This document shows positions 7,541-16,601 of a stretch of DNA of 57,389 bases, one piece after another (within the stretch, counting starts at the first letter, position 1; every line of letters starts with the position of its first letter). The notes under the pieces are model-generated. The model ran no database searches and had not been told where the DNA came from. It was given only the letters and a program-made list of their open reading frames with translations. A program made the position numbers and the translations under genes. The DNA lies in NCBI RefSeq assembly GCF_023115445.1, contig NZ_JALDUI010000015.1:1-57389 (forward strand), given 5' to 3'. The stretch comes from Streptococcus sp. oral taxon 431 (GTDB lineage Bacteria; Bacillota; Bacilli; Lactobacillales; Streptococcaceae).

Positions 7541-10054
7541 ATGGCAAATTTACTAAAAACAATCATCGAAAATGATAAAGGAGAGATTCGTCGTCTGGAA
7601 AAGATGGCGGACAAAGTCCTAAAATATGAAGATGAAATGGCTGTGTTAACTGACGAGCAATTGCAAGCAAAAACAGAAGAATTCAAACAACGCTACCAAA
7701 ATGGTGAGACTCTTGACCAACTTTTGTATGAGGCGTTTGCTGTTGTACGCGAGGGAGCTAAGCGTGTTCTTGGTCTTTTCCCGTATAAGGTTCAGGTTAT
7801 GGGGGGAATCGTTCTTCATCATGGTGACGTTCCTGAGATGCGTACTGGTGAGGGGAAAACCTTGACAGCGACTATGCCTGTATACCTCAATGCTCTTTCA
7901 GGTAAAGGGGTTCACGTAGTTACGGTCAATGAATACCTTTCTGAACGTGACGCGACTGAGATGGGTGAGTTGTACTCATGGCTTGGCTTGTCAGTAGGGA
8001 TCAACTTGGCAGCCAAATCTCCAATGGAGAAAAAAGAAGCCTATGAGTGTGATATCACTTACTCAACCAACTCAGAAATCGGATTTGACTACCTCCGTGA
8101 TAACATGGTCGTTCGTGCGGAGAATATGGTTCAACGTCCACTCAACTACGCCTTGGTCGATGAGGTTGACTCAATCTTGATCGACGAAGCTCGTACTCCT
8201 TTGATCGTTTCAGGAGCCAATGCAGTTGAAACCAGCCAACTCTACCATATGGCTGACCATTTTGTGAAGTCTTTGGATAAGGATGACTATATCATTGATA
8301 TTCAGTCTAAGACAATTGGTCTATCTGATTCTGGTATTGACAAGGCTGAAAGCTACTTTAAACTAGAAAATCTCTACGATATCGAAAACGTAGCCTTGAC
8401 TCACTTTATAGACAATGCCCTTCGTGCTAATTACATCATGCTTCTCGATATTGACTATGTGGTCAGCGAAGAGCAGGAAATCTTGATTGTCGACCAATTT
8501 ACCGGTCGTACCATGGAAGGTCGTCGTTATTCTGATGGTTTGCACCAAGCGATTGAAGCTAAAGAAGGTGTGCCAATCCAAGATGAAACCAAGACTTCAG
8601 CTTCTATCACCTACCAAAACCTCTTCCGTATGTACAAGAAGTTGTCTGGTATGACAGGTACTGGTAAGACTGAGGAAGAAGAATTCCGCGAAATCTACAA
8701 TATTCGTGTTATTCCTATCCCAACAAACCGTCCAGTTCAACGTATTGACCATCCAGATGTACTTTATGCTAGTCTTGAAGCTAAATTTAAGGCTGTTGTC
8801 GAAGATGTAAAAGCTCGCTATCAAAAAGGTCAACCTGTCTTGGTTGGTACGGTTGCTGTTGAAACCAGTGATTATATTTCTAAAAAATTGGTAGCTGCAG
8901 GTGTTCCTCACGAAGTATTGAATGCCAAGAACCACTACAAAGAAGCTCAAATCATCATGAATGCTGGCCAACGTGGTGCAGTTACAATCGCGACCAACAT
9001 GGCCGGTCGTGGTACTGATATTAAGCTAGGTGAAGGTGTTCGTGAACTTGGTGGACTTTGTGTCATTGGTACAGAACGCCATGAAAGTCGTCGTATCGAT
9101 AACCAACTTCGTGGACGTTCAGGACGTCAAGGAGATCCAGGGGAATCTCAATTCTACCTTTCTCTTGAAGATGATTTGATGAAACGTTTCGGTTCAGAGC
9201 GCTTGAAGGGTGTCTTTGAACGTCTCAATATGTCAGACGAAGCGATCAAATCTCGTATGTTGACACGTCAGGTTGAAGCAGCACAAAAACGTGTTGAAGG
9301 AAACAACTACGACACCCGTAAACAAGTCCTTCAATACGATGATGTCATGCGTGAGCAACGTGAGATTATCTACTCACAACGTTACGATGTCATCACTGCT
9401 GATCGCGACTTGGCTCCTGAGATTCATGCAATGATTAAACGCACTATTAATCGTGTTGTTGATAATCATGCGCGTGCTAAACAAGATGAAAAACTAGAAG
9501 CTATCTTGAATTTTGCAAGATACAACTTGCTTCCAGAAGATTCAATTTCACTTTCAGACCTAGAAGGTTTGTCAGACCAAGCAATCAAAGATGAACTTTA
9601 CCAACGTGCCTTGAAAGTCTACGATAGCCAAGTTGCTAAGCTTCGAGATGAGGAAGCTGTTAAAGAATTCCAAAAAGTCTTGATCCTACGTGTTGTAGAC
9701 AACAAGTGGACAGACCATATCGATGCTCTTGATCAGTTGCGTAATGCTGTTGGCCTTCGTGGTTACGCACAAAACAACCCTGTCGTTGAGTATCAAGCAG
9801 AAGGTTTCCGTATGTTTAATGATATGATTGGTTCGATTGAGTTTGATGTGACTCGTTTGATGATGAAAGCACAAATTCATGAACAAGAGCGTCCACAAGC
9901 AGAGCGTCATATCAGTACGACAGCGGCTCGTAATATTGCTGCACAACAGACTGAGCTTCCTGCAGATTTGGATCTTAGCCAAGTGAAGCGTAATGACTTG
10001 TGTCCATGTGGTTCTGGTAAGAAATTTAAAAACTGTCACGGTAAACGACGTTAA
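7541..10054 (+). CDS. secA: Preprotein translocase ATPase SecA
   Basis: An 837-residue motor of the Sec export pathway, acting at the membrane with SecYEG. Walker A MRTGEGKT and the [15 protein letters not shown] region (Walker B) are present, as are helicase motifs such as NMAGRGTDI and [13 protein letters not shown]-terminal zinc-binding tail ([14 protein letters not shown]) binds SecB or ribosomes in other species. I chose the ATG after AAGGAAAAAA, giving [10 protein letters not shown]; a 55-codon upstream extension runs over the promoter and is not real. Confidence 0.97.
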   Translation: MANLLKTIIENDKGEIRRLEKMADKVLKYEDEMAVLTDEQLQAKTEEFKQRYQNGETLDQLLYEAFAVVREGAKRVLGLFPYKVQVMGGIVLHHGDVPEMRTGEGKTLTATMPVYLNALSGKGVHVVTVNEYLSERDATEMGELYSWLGLSVGINLAAKSPMEKKEAYECDITYSTNSEIGFDYLRDNMVVRAENMVQRPLNYALVDEVDSILIDEARTPLIVSGANAVETSQLYHMADHFVKSLDKDDYIIDIQSKTIGLSDSGIDKAESYFKLENLYDIENVALTHFIDNALRANYIMLLDIDYVVSEEQEILIVDQFTGRTMEGRRYSDGLHQAIEAKEGVPIQDETKTSASITYQNLFRMYKKLSGMTGTGKTEEEEFREIYNIRVIPIPTNRPVQRIDHPDVLYASLEAKFKAVVEDVKARYQKGQPVLVGTVAVETSDYISKKLVAAGVPHEVLNAKNHYKEAQIIMNAGQRGAVTIATNMAGRGTDIKLGEGVRELGGLCVIGTERHESRRIDNQLRGRSGRQGDPGESQFYLSLEDDLMKRFGSERLKGVFERLNMSDEAIKSRMLTRQVEAAQKRVEGNNYDTRKQVLQYDDVMREQREIIYSQRYDVITADRDLAPEIHAMIKRTINRVVDNHARAKQDEKLEAILNFARYNLLPEDSISLSDLEGLSDQAIKDELYQRALKVYDSQVAKLRDEEAVKEFQKVLILRVVDNKWTDHIDALDQLRNAVGLRGYAQNNPVVEYQAEGFRMFNDMIGSIEFDVTRLMMKAQIHEQERPQAERHISTTAARNIAAQQTELPADLDLSQVKRNDLCPCGSGKKFKNCHGKRR

Positions 10055-10072
10055 GAATGACTAATTTTCAGG

Positions 10073-10118
10073 CGGATGCCTAGTGAAAAGTGAATTTTCG
10101 CTTGGCGTCCGTTTGCTT
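10073..10118 (+). terminator. Hairpin between secA and the aro genes, possible weak terminator
   Basis: CGGATGCC pairs with GGCGTCCG and continues inward through AGTGAAAA and TTTTCGCT. The following tract is T-rich but broken (TTTGCTTT), so read-through into the DAHP synthase genes is possible. Confidence 0.55.
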
Positions 10119-10135
10119 TATAAGGAGGATGAATC

Positions 10136-11167
10136 ATGGTATTTACAGCCAAAAGCCCTAAAATTAATATTGAAGAAGTTCGTAGTTTGTCTAAATTAGA
10201 AGGACAAGCACTTGCCAATAAACAACAACGCGATCAAGAACTTGAAGCGATTATTCGTGGTGAAGATCAACGCATTTTGTTAGTGATTGGTCCGTGTTCG
10301 TCTGACAATGAAGAAGCAGTTCTTGAGTATGCCAAGCGTTTGGCAAAACTGCAAGAAGAAGTAAAAGACCGCGTCTTTATGGTCATGCGTGTCTACACTG
10401 CTAAACCACGTACTAATGGTGATGGCTATAAGGGCTTGATTCACCAACCAAATGCTAAAGAAGCACCTAGTCTCATCAATGGGATCAAGGCGGTTCGTCA
10501 CCTGCATTACCGTGTTATTTCTGAAACAGGAATGACGACAGCGGATGAGATGTTGTACCCAGAAAACCTTCCCTTGGTAGATGATTTGATTTCTTATATG
10601 GCGGTTGGAGCTCGTTCGGTTGAAGATCAACAACACCGTTTTGTAGCTAGTGGAGCAGATTTTGCGACAGGTTTTAAAAATCCAACGTCTGGAAATCTCA
10701 ATGTCATGTTCAACGGTATTTATGCGGCTCAAAACAAACAAAGTTTCCTTTTCCTAGGGAAAGAAGTTGAAACGACTGGAAATCCTCTATCGCATGCCAT
10801 TCTCCGTGGTGCTCTCAATGAATACGGGAAAAACATTCCGAACTATTACTATGATAATTTGATGGATACCATTGCCCAGTATGAAAAGATGGGCCTTGAA
10901 AATCCATTTATCATCATTGATACCAACCATGACAACTCAGGTAAGCAGTACATGGATCAGATTCGTATCGTACGTCAGACCTTGATTAACCGCGACTGGA
11001 ATGAAAAGATTAAAAAATATGTCCGTGGTTTCATGATTGAGTCTTATCTAGAAGATGGTCGTCAAAATGAACCAGAAGTCTTTGGAAAATCCATCACTGA
11101 TCCATGTCTTGGATGGGAAAATACTGAATCTCTTGTTCGCGAAATCTACCAAAGACTAGGAGAATAG
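10136..11167 (+). CDS. aroF: 3-deoxy-7-phosphoheptulonate (DAHP) synthase, copy 1
   Basis: A 343-residue class I (AroAI-alpha) DAHP synthase. It condenses phosphoenolpyruvate and erythrose-4-phosphate, the first step of the shikimate pathway. Visible motifs include VIGPCSSDN (metal-binding Cys), MRVYTAKPRTNGDGYKG (PEP binding, Lys/Arg) and IIDTNHDNSGKQ. A near-consensus AAGGAGG precedes the ATG. The next gene is a paralogue of identical length 1 bp downstream. Assignment of aroF versus aroG between the two copies follows pneumococcal naming from memory and is not certain. Confidence 0.93.
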   Translation: MVFTAKSPKINIEEVRSLSKLEGQALANKQQRDQELEAIIRGEDQRILLVIGPCSSDNEEAVLEYAKRLAKLQEEVKDRVFMVMRVYTAKPRTNGDGYKGLIHQPNAKEAPSLINGIKAVRHLHYRVISETGMTTADEMLYPENLPLVDDLISYMAVGARSVEDQQHRFVASGADFATGFKNPTSGNLNVMFNGIYAAQNKQSFLFLGKEVETTGNPLSHAILRGALNEYGKNIPNYYYDNLMDTIAQYEKMGLENPFIIIDTNHDNSGKQYMDQIRIVRQTLINRDWNEKIKKYVRGFMIESYLEDGRQNEPEVFGKSITDPCLGWENTESLVREIYQRLGE

Positions 11168-11168
11168 T

Positions 11169-12200
11169 ATGGCATTTATTGAAAAAGGTCAAGAAATCGA
11201 TATTGAAGCGATTAAGGCGGAAACCCAGCTGTCTGCAGAAGCCTTGCAACATAAGGAAAGCCGAGACCAGGAACTGGCTGATATCCTATCTGGTAAGGAT
11301 GACCGTATCCTTTTGGTCATTGGACCTTGTTCATCTGACAATGAAGAAGCAGTGCTTGAATATGCTCGCCGTTTGGCAGACTTGCAGAAAAAAGTTGCAG
11401 ATAAGATTTTCATGGTCATGCGTGTTTACACAGCCAAGCCACGTACCAATGGAGATGGCTACAAGGGTTTGGTTCATCAGCCAGATACTTCTAAAGCACC
11501 AAGTTTGATTAATGGTTTGCAGGCTGTTCGTCAGCTTCATTATCGTGTTATTACAGAAACTGGATTGACTACAGCGGATGAAATGCTTTATCCATCCAAT
11601 CTAGTCTTGGTTGATGACTTGGTGAGCTACCATGCAGTGGGTGCGCGTTCAGTAGAAGATCAGGAACACCGTTTTGTAGCTTCAGGGATTGATGAACCAG
11701 TGGGTATGAAAAATCCAACCTCTGGAAATCTGTCTGTTATGTTTAATGCCATCTATGCTGCACAAAACAAGCAAACATTTCTTTACCATGGACAAGAAGT
11801 TGAGACTTCAGGTAATCCCCTAGCTCACGTTATCCTTCGTGGAGCTATGAATGAATATGGGAAGAATGAACCAAACTTCTACTATGAAACTCTCTTAAAT
11901 GCTATCGGGCGTTATGAGTCTATGGGGCTTGAAAATCCCTTTATCATGATTGATACTAACCATGATAATTCAGGGAAACAATATATGGAGCAAGTTCGAA
12001 TTGTTCGCCAAGCACTGCTCAATCGTGACTGGAATGAAAAGATTAAGAAAACAGTTCGAGGTTTCATGATTGAATCCTACTTGGCAGATGGTCGCCAAAA
12101 TCAACCAGAAATCTTTGGTTGTTCCATTACAGACCCATGTCTAGGATGGGAGAACACAGTAGCCCTGGTAGAAGAAATCTATACTACCTTAACAAAATAA
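11169..12200 (+). CDS. aroG: 3-deoxy-7-phosphoheptulonate (DAHP) synthase, copy 2
   Basis: A 343-residue paralogue of the preceding gene with the same catalytic motifs (VIGPCSSDN, RVYTAKPRTNGDGYKG, MIDTNHDNSGKQ). Differences are concentrated in the N-terminal 40 residues and in a few surface segments, such as DEPVGMKN in place of DFATGFKN. It was probably produced by tandem duplication, with the two isozymes responding to different aromatic amino acids in related genera. The ribosome site AGGAGAA lies in the end of copy 1. Confidence 0.92.
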   Translation: MAFIEKGQEIDIEAIKAETQLSAEALQHKESRDQELADILSGKDDRILLVIGPCSSDNEEAVLEYARRLADLQKKVADKIFMVMRVYTAKPRTNGDGYKGLVHQPDTSKAPSLINGLQAVRQLHYRVITETGLTTADEMLYPSNLVLVDDLVSYHAVGARSVEDQEHRFVASGIDEPVGMKNPTSGNLSVMFNAIYAAQNKQTFLYHGQEVETSGNPLAHVILRGAMNEYGKNEPNFYYETLLNAIGRYESMGLENPFIMIDTNHDNSGKQYMEQVRIVRQALLNRDWNEKIKKTVRGFMIESYLADGRQNQPEIFGCSITDPCLGWENTVALVEEIYTTLTK

Positions 12201-12205
12201 GTGAA

Positions 12206-12234
12206 AAGGATGGAGTTGGGGGTATCTCAACTCC
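12206..12234 (+). promoter_or_regulatory. Shine-Dalgarno plus hairpin ahead of acpS
   Basis: AAAGGA is followed by GGAGTTG-loop-CAACTCC, then 11 nt to the acpS ATG. No Shine-Dalgarno sequence lies at normal distance. If the stem folds, the upstream AAGGA comes within about 12 nt of the start. Confidence 0.4.
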
Positions 12235-12245
12235 TTTTGACGAAA

Positions 12246-12608
12246 ATGATAGTTGGACACGGAATTGATATTGAAGAATTAGCTTCCATACAAAATGCAG
12301 TTGAAAAAAGAGAAGGATTTGCACGGCGTGTCTTGACAGACAAGGAAATGGAGCGCTTTGCCAGTCTCAAAGGTCGTAGACAAATCGAGTATTTGGCTGG
12401 GCGTTGGTCAGCAAAAGAGGCTTTCTCAAAGGCTATGGGAACGGGAATTGGGAAATTAGGTTTTCAGGACTTGGAAGTTTTGAACAATGAAAGAGGGGCT
12501 CCCTACTTCAGCAAATCCCCATTTTCAGGAAAAGTGTGGCTATCGATCAGCCATACAGATCAGTTTGTGACAGCTAGTGTTATTTTGGAGGAAGATTATG
12601 AAAACTAG
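12246..12608 (+). CDS. acpS: Holo-[acyl-carrier-protein] synthase AcpS
   Basis: A 120-residue phosphopantetheinyl transferase that activates acyl carrier protein (and possibly D-alanyl carrier protein) from CoA. The metal-binding motif GHGIDIEEL is at residues 4-12 and [15 protein letters not shown] near 56-70. The start is set by the conserved MIVGHGIDI opening. Upstream in-frame starts (GTG at 12201, ATG at 12210) would add 12-15 unconserved residues. It overlaps alr by 11 bp and is probably translationally coupled to it. Confidence 0.95.
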   Translation: MIVGHGIDIEELASIQNAVEKREGFARRVLTDKEMERFASLKGRRQIEYLAGRWSAKEAFSKAMGTGIGKLGFQDLEVLNNERGAPYFSKSPFSGKVWLSISHTDQFVTASVILEEDYEN

Positions 12609-13701
12609 TCCACATAGACCAACCAAGGCCCTCATCGATCTGGGTGCTATCCGCTACAATATCCAACAAATGGGAGAGCACATTCCCAAAGATACCCTAA
12701 AATGGGCGGTTGTGAAAGCCAATGCCTACGGACACGGAGCGGTAGCTGTTGCTACGGCTATCCAGGATGATGTCGATGGTTTTTGCGTTTCTAATATCGA
12801 TGAAGCCCTCGAACTCCGTCAAGCAGGAATTTCTAAGAAGATTCTTATTTTGGGAGTATCTGAGGTTGAATCTCTTTCATTGGCCAAGGACTTTGATATT
12901 ACCTTGACAGTGGCAGGATTGGAATGGATTGAGAATCTCCTTGCTACTGATTCAGATTTATCAGGCTTAACCGTTCACCTTAAAATTGATTCAGGTATGG
13001 GACGAATTGGTTTTAGAAGTGCAAGCGAGACGGCACAAGCCCAAGCTTTACTCAAGGAACATGGAGCAAATGTTGAGGGAATCTTTACCCACTTTGCAAC
13101 TGCTGATGAAAAGTCGGATAGCTACTTTAAGCAACAGTTAGAGCGTTTTAAGGAAATACTTGCTGGCTTGCAAGAAATACCAGAACTAGTCCATGCTAGT
13201 AACTCCGCAACGACTCTATGGCATGCGGAAACTATTTTCAGTGCTATTCGCATGGGAGATTCCATGTATGGTCTCAATCCAAGTGGACAAGTTTTAGAAT
13301 TGCCCTATGAACTAAAACCAGCCCTGACTTTGGAAACAGCCATCGTTCATGTCAAAACAGTAGATGCTGGGGCTTGTATGGGCTACGGAGCGACTTATCA
13401 GGCAGACGGTGAGCAAGTCATTGCTACTTTGCCGATCGGTTATGCTGATGGTTGGACACGAGATATGCAGAATTTCTCAGTTCTGGTGGATGGACAATTG
13501 TACCCTATCGTAGGGCGGGTATCCATGGACCAAATCACGGTTCGTTTACCTAAGCTGTATCCATTAGGTACCAAGGTAACCTTGATTGGCTCAAACGGTG
13601 ACAAGGAGATTACTGCAACAGATGTTGCGGTTTACCGTGGAACCATCAATTATGAGGTAGTTTGTCTCCTCAGTGATCGAGTTCCGAGAGAATATCATTA
13701 A
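12598..13701 (+). CDS. alr: Alanine racemase
   Basis: A 367-residue fold-type III PLP enzyme that makes D-alanine for peptidoglycan and teichoic acid. The PLP lysine is in [10 protein letters not shown] (about residue 40) and the catalytic tyrosine is in MGYGATY (about 265). The ATG at 12598 is preceded by GGAGGAAG and gives [10 protein letters not shown]. It sits inside the 3' end of acpS, the conserved acpS-alr pair. Confidence 0.96.
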   Translation: MKTSPHRPTKALIDLGAIRYNIQQMGEHIPKDTLKWAVVKANAYGHGAVAVATAIQDDVDGFCVSNIDEALELRQAGISKKILILGVSEVESLSLAKDFDITLTVAGLEWIENLLATDSDLSGLTVHLKIDSGMGRIGFRSASETAQAQALLKEHGANVEGIFTHFATADEKSDSYFKQQLERFKEILAGLQEIPELVHASNSATTLWHAETIFSAIRMGDSMYGLNPSGQVLELPYELKPALTLETAIVHVKTVDAGACMGYGATYQADGEQVIATLPIGYADGWTRDMQNFSVLVDGQLYPIVGRVSMDQITVRLPKLYPLGTKVTLIGSNGDKEITATDVAVYRGTINYEVVCLLSDRVPREYH

Positions 13702-13725
13702 AAGAGAGAAGGAAAGGAGAGGAGC

Positions 13726-15741
13726 ATGAATTTACATCAACCCTTGCATGTCTTGCCTGGAGTGGGACCAAAGTCAGCAGAGAAATATGCCAAACTAGGA
13801 ATTGAAAACCTGCAAGATCTCTTGCTCTACTTTCCTTTCCGTTATGAAGATTTTAAGACCAAGCAGGTGCTAGAACTAGAAGACGGTGAGAAGGCAGTCC
13901 TATCTGGTCAGGTAGTAACACCAGCTAGTGTTCAATATTATGGTTTTAAGCGCAATCGCCTACGCTTTAGCCTCAAGCAGGGAGAGGTTGTATTTGCAGT
14001 TAACTTCTTTAACCAACCTTATCTGGCTGACAAAATCGAGCTAGGAGCGACTCTAGCTGTCTTTGGAAAGTGGGATCGCGCTAAGGCTAGCCTCACAGGG
14101 ATGAAGGTTTTGGCCCAAGTGGAGGATGATCTTCAACCAGTCTATCGTTTGGCTCAAGGAATTAGTCAAACAGCCCTGGTTAAGGTGATTAAGACTGCCT
14201 TTGATCAAGGATTGGATCTTTTGATTGAGGAAAATCTCCCCCAAACTTTGCTAGACAAATATAAGCTCATGTCACGTTGCCAAGCTGTTCGTGCTATGCA
14301 CTTTCCTAAGGATTTGGCAGAATACAAACAAGCCCTTCGTCGAATCAAGTTTGAGGAACTTTTCTATTTCCAAATGCAATTACAGACCCTCAAGTCTGAA
14401 AATAAGGTTGATGGAAGTGGATTGGTCCTGAATTGGTCGCAAGAAAAACTAACTGCGGTTAAAGAAAATTTGCCTTTTGCCTTGACCCAAGCCCAAGAAA
14501 AGAGCCTGCAAGAAATCCTGACAGATATGAAGTCGGACCATCATATGAATCGACTCTTGCAAGGGGATGTTGGTAGTGGGAAAACAGTGGTAGCAGGTCT
14601 AGCGATGTACGCAGCCGTAACGACTGGTTATCAGGCTGCCCTCATGGTTCCAACAGAGATTCTCGCAGAGCAGCATTTTGAAAGTCTAGAAAGTCTCTTT
14701 CCTGATTTGAAACTAGCTCTCCTAACAGGTTCATTAAAAGCTGCAGAAAAACGCACGGTTTTAGAGATCATTGCTAAGGGCGAGGTCGATGTGATTATCG
14801 GAACTCATGCTCTGATTCAAGATGGGGTAGACTATGCTAAACTCGGCTTGATTATCATCGATGAACAACACCGCTTCGGTGTGGGACAAAGACGTATTTT
14901 ACGTGAAAAAGGAGAAAATCCAGATGTCCTCATGATGACGGCGACTCCGATTCCACGGACCTTAGCCATCACAGCCTTTGGGGATATGGATGTTTCCATT
15001 ATTGACCAGATGCCTGCTGGGCGCAAACCAATCGTAACTCGCTGGATCAAGCATGAGCAATTACCACAGGTCCTGACTTGGTTGGAGAATGAGATTCAAA
15101 AAGGCTCCCAAGCCTATGTTATTTCGCCCTTGATTGAAGAATCTGAAGCCCTAGATCTTAAAAATGCTATTGCTTTATCGGAAGAATTGACGGCTCATTT
15201 TGCAGGAAAAGCAAAAGTTGCTCTCTTACACGGGAAGATGAAGAGTGATGAAAAAGACCAGATTATGCAGGAGTTCAAAGATAGAAAGACTGATATTCTG
15301 GTCTCTACAACGGTTATCGAGGTTGGGGTCAATGTGCCAAATGCGACCGTCATGATTATCATGGATGCTGATCGTTTTGGTCTTAGTCAACTTCATCAGC
15401 TCAGAGGGCGTGTAGGTCGTGGTGATAAGCAGTCCTACGCAGTTCTCGTTGCTAATCCTAAGACTGATTCTGGGAAAGACCGCATGCGTATCATGACAGA
15501 AACGACCAATGGTTTTGTCCTTGCAGAAGAAGATTTGAAAATGCGCGGTTCGGGTGAGATTTTTGGAACCAGACAGTCAGGTCTACCAGAGTTTCAAGTG
15601 GCTGATATTATCGAGGACTTCCCAATACTTGAAGAAGCACGTAAGGTGGCTAGCTATATCAGTACCCTTCCTAACTGGCAGGAGGATCCAGAGTGGCATA
15701 TGATTGCCCTAAATCTAGAAAAGAAAGAACATTTAGATTAA
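13726..15741 (+). CDS. recG: ATP-dependent DNA helicase RecG
   Basis: A 671-residue helicase that remodels stalled forks and Holliday junctions. It has an N-terminal wedge/OB region (about 50-150), Walker A GDVGSGKT near residue 284, a DEQH box (IIIDEQHRFGV), a TATPIPRT motif and a C-terminal QLRGRVGRG motif VI. AAAGGAGAGGAG precedes the ATG. Its stop codon overlaps the first base of a BOX element. Confidence 0.96.
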   Translation: MNLHQPLHVLPGVGPKSAEKYAKLGIENLQDLLLYFPFRYEDFKTKQVLELEDGEKAVLSGQVVTPASVQYYGFKRNRLRFSLKQGEVVFAVNFFNQPYLADKIELGATLAVFGKWDRAKASLTGMKVLAQVEDDLQPVYRLAQGISQTALVKVIKTAFDQGLDLLIEENLPQTLLDKYKLMSRCQAVRAMHFPKDLAEYKQALRRIKFEELFYFQMQLQTLKSENKVDGSGLVLNWSQEKLTAVKENLPFALTQAQEKSLQEILTDMKSDHHMNRLLQGDVGSGKTVVAGLAMYAAVTTGYQAALMVPTEILAEQHFESLESLFPDLKLALLTGSLKAAEKRTVLEIIAKGEVDVIIGTHALIQDGVDYAKLGLIIIDEQHRFGVGQRRILREKGENPDVLMMTATPIPRTLAITAFGDMDVSIIDQMPAGRKPIVTRWIKHEQLPQVLTWLENEIQKGSQAYVISPLIEESEALDLKNAIALSEELTAHFAGKAKVALLHGKMKSDEKDQIMQEFKDRKTDILVSTTVIEVGVNVPNATVMIIMDADRFGLSQLHQLRGRVGRGDKQSYAVLVANPKTDSGKDRMRIMTETTNGFVLAEEDLKMRGSGEIFGTRQSGLPEFQVADIIEDFPILEEARKVASYISTLPNWQEDPEWHMIALNLEKKEHLD

Positions 15742-15926
15742 TACTCTTCAAACCACGTCAACGTCGCCTTGCCGTATATGTAGGATACTGACTACGTCAG
15801 TTCCATCTACAACCTCAAAACAGTGTTTTAAGCTAACTTCGTCAGTTCTGTCCACAACCTCAAAACGGTGTTTTGAGCAACCTGCGGCTTGCTTCCTAGT
15901 TTGCTCTTTGATTTTCATTGAGTATA
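15741..15926. repeat. BOX element, A1-B2-C1
   Basis: boxA (15741-15788) contains the conserved GTCAACGTCGCCTTGCCGTA core but lacks about 12 bp compared with the full copy at 18721. Two 45-bp boxB units follow (15789-15833 and 15834-15878), each with GACT(A/T)CGTCAGTT-like and CAAAAC(A/G)GTGTTTT parts, then boxC (15879-15926) ending CATTGAGTATA. It lies against recG. Confidence 0.9.
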
Positions 15927-15944
15927 AGCTTTCTCTAAGGAAAA

Positions 15945-15977
15945 ATTAAGCTAGCTTTCAGGTTTGGCCCTTATACT
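15945..15977 (+). promoter_or_regulatory. Cia-box-like promoter, copy 1
   Basis: ATTAAG-N5-TTTCAG, then exactly 10 nt, then TATACT. This matches the known CiaR direct-repeat layout (TTTAAG-N5-TTTAAG upstream of the -10) with two substitutions. No separate -35 is seen, as expected for a CiaR-activated promoter. Regulation by CiaRH is inference. Confidence 0.6.
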
Positions 15978-16008
15978 AGAGTCATCAAAAAGAAACGAGG
16001 ACTCTCAC

Positions 16009-16080
16009 ATGACAATGACAATTAAAGTAAATTATCAAAAAACGTTTCAACAGGAGCAAGCACCTTCTCCTAAATACTAA
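16009..16080 (+). CDS. Short peptide ORF, copy 1 (or CiaR-type small RNA)
   Basis: I do not recognise this. It is a 23-codon ORF beginning MTMTIKVNYQKTFQ and ending in a Pro-rich tail, preceded by GAGG 8 bp before ATG. It lies in a transcript of about 120 nt bounded by a Cia-like promoter and a terminator 3 bp after the stop codon. A second copy at 16363 shares the first 14 residues except one. The single base difference in the first 30 nt is synonymous, which favours coding. There is no signal peptide or double-glycine leader. The size also fits a CiaR-dependent small RNA, so the transcript may act as RNA. Confidence 0.5.
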   Translation: MTMTIKVNYQKTFQQEQAPSPKY

Positions 16081-16083
16081 GTA

Positions 16084-16105
16084 AAAGAGCGATAACGCTC
16101 TTTTT
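16084..16105 (+). terminator. Terminator of peptide unit 1
   Basis: AAAGAGCG-ATAA-CGCTCTTT followed by T. A compact, strong intrinsic terminator directly after the short ORF. Confidence 0.85.
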
Positions 16106-16198
16106 GTCTGGGAATTCTCAGGTAAGGGATTCTGATAAATTATTCATTGAATGTATAACCTTAAACATCGTTCCAAACGAGGTCTTAGTCTATCTGGT

Positions 16199-16265
16199 GA
16201 ACTGAAAGCAGTGTTTTGAGAAAGCTGTGACTAGCTTTCTAGTTTGCTCTTTCGTTTTCATTGAG
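16199..16265. repeat. Decayed BOX remnant (end of boxB plus boxC)
   Basis: AAGCAGTGTTTTGAG followed by a degenerate boxC (CTAGTTTGCTCTTTCGTTTTCATTGAG). It occupies the same place relative to peptide unit 2 as the complete BOX does to unit 1, so the duplicated segment included part of the BOX. Confidence 0.7.
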
Positions 16266-16298
16266 TCGAAAGTTACTTTTAGTTTTTTCTAAGGAAAA

Positions 16299-16331
16299 TA
16301 TAAGCTATGTTTTAGGAAGGGATTTTATACT
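16299..16331 (+). promoter_or_regulatory. Cia-box-like promoter, copy 2
   Basis: TATAAG-N5-TTTTAG, exactly 10 nt, then TATACT. The spacing is identical to copy 1 although the 10-nt spacer sequence differs, so the repeat spacing is conserved while the sequence between has drifted. Confidence 0.6.
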
Positions 16332-16362
16332 AGGTTCATCAAAAAGAAACGAGGACTCTCAC

Positions 16363-16440
16363 ATGACAATGACGATTAAAGTAAATTATCAAAAAAACTT
16401 TCAAGAAGTAGTAGAGGCAGACAAGCTTGCTACAAAATAG
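16363..16440 (+). CDS. Short peptide ORF, copy 2 (or CiaR-type small RNA)
   Basis: A 25-codon ORF starting MTMTIKVNYQKNFQ, with the same GAGGACTCTCAC ribosome-site region as copy 1. The C-terminal part (EVVEADKLATK) differs completely from copy 1 and keeps an open frame. A terminator begins 9 bp after the stop codon. A conserved N-terminal part with a variable C-terminal part is what precursor or signalling peptides often show, but no modification or export gene is next to it. The function is unknown. Confidence 0.5.
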   Translation: MTMTIKVNYQKNFQEVVEADKLATK

Positions 16441-16448
16441 TAGTTATT

Positions 16449-16470
16449 AAGGGCGATAGAGCCCTTTTTA
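16449..16470 (+). terminator. Terminator of peptide unit 2
   Basis: AAGGGC-GATAGA-GCCCTT followed by T. It ends the second mini-transcript. Confidence 0.8.
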
Positions 16471-16522
16471 AATACTTGCTTTAGGTGAAATATAATAGAC
16501 TTTTAGTATAAAGAATCAGTAG

Positions 16523-16541
16523 AATCACGCTATACCAATTT
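16523..16541 (+). promoter_or_regulatory. Candidate NagR (GntR/DasR-type) operator 1 of glmS
   Basis: AATCACGCTATACCAATTT. The right half matches the ATTGGTATAG half of dre-type sites read on the other strand; the left half is degenerate. It lies just upstream of the glmS -35. NagR control of glmS is known in streptococci; this site is inferred. Confidence 0.5.
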
Positions 16542-16547
16542 TTACTC

Positions 16548-16576
16548 TTGACAAGTGAAAGAAACAAGTATATACT
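16548..16576 (+). promoter_or_regulatory. glmS promoter
   Basis: TTGACA, an exact 17-bp spacer, then TATACT. The transcript should have a leader of about 75 nt. Confidence 0.8.
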
Positions 16577-16601
16577 GTTTTTGCTGATTCTATAAAAGAG
16601 A

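Noticed and set aside
12201..12245. Longer AcpS starting at GTG 12201 or ATG 12210
   Set aside because: It adds residues not found in the family, and neither start has a better ribosome site. Kept as an alternative explanation for the hairpin finding.
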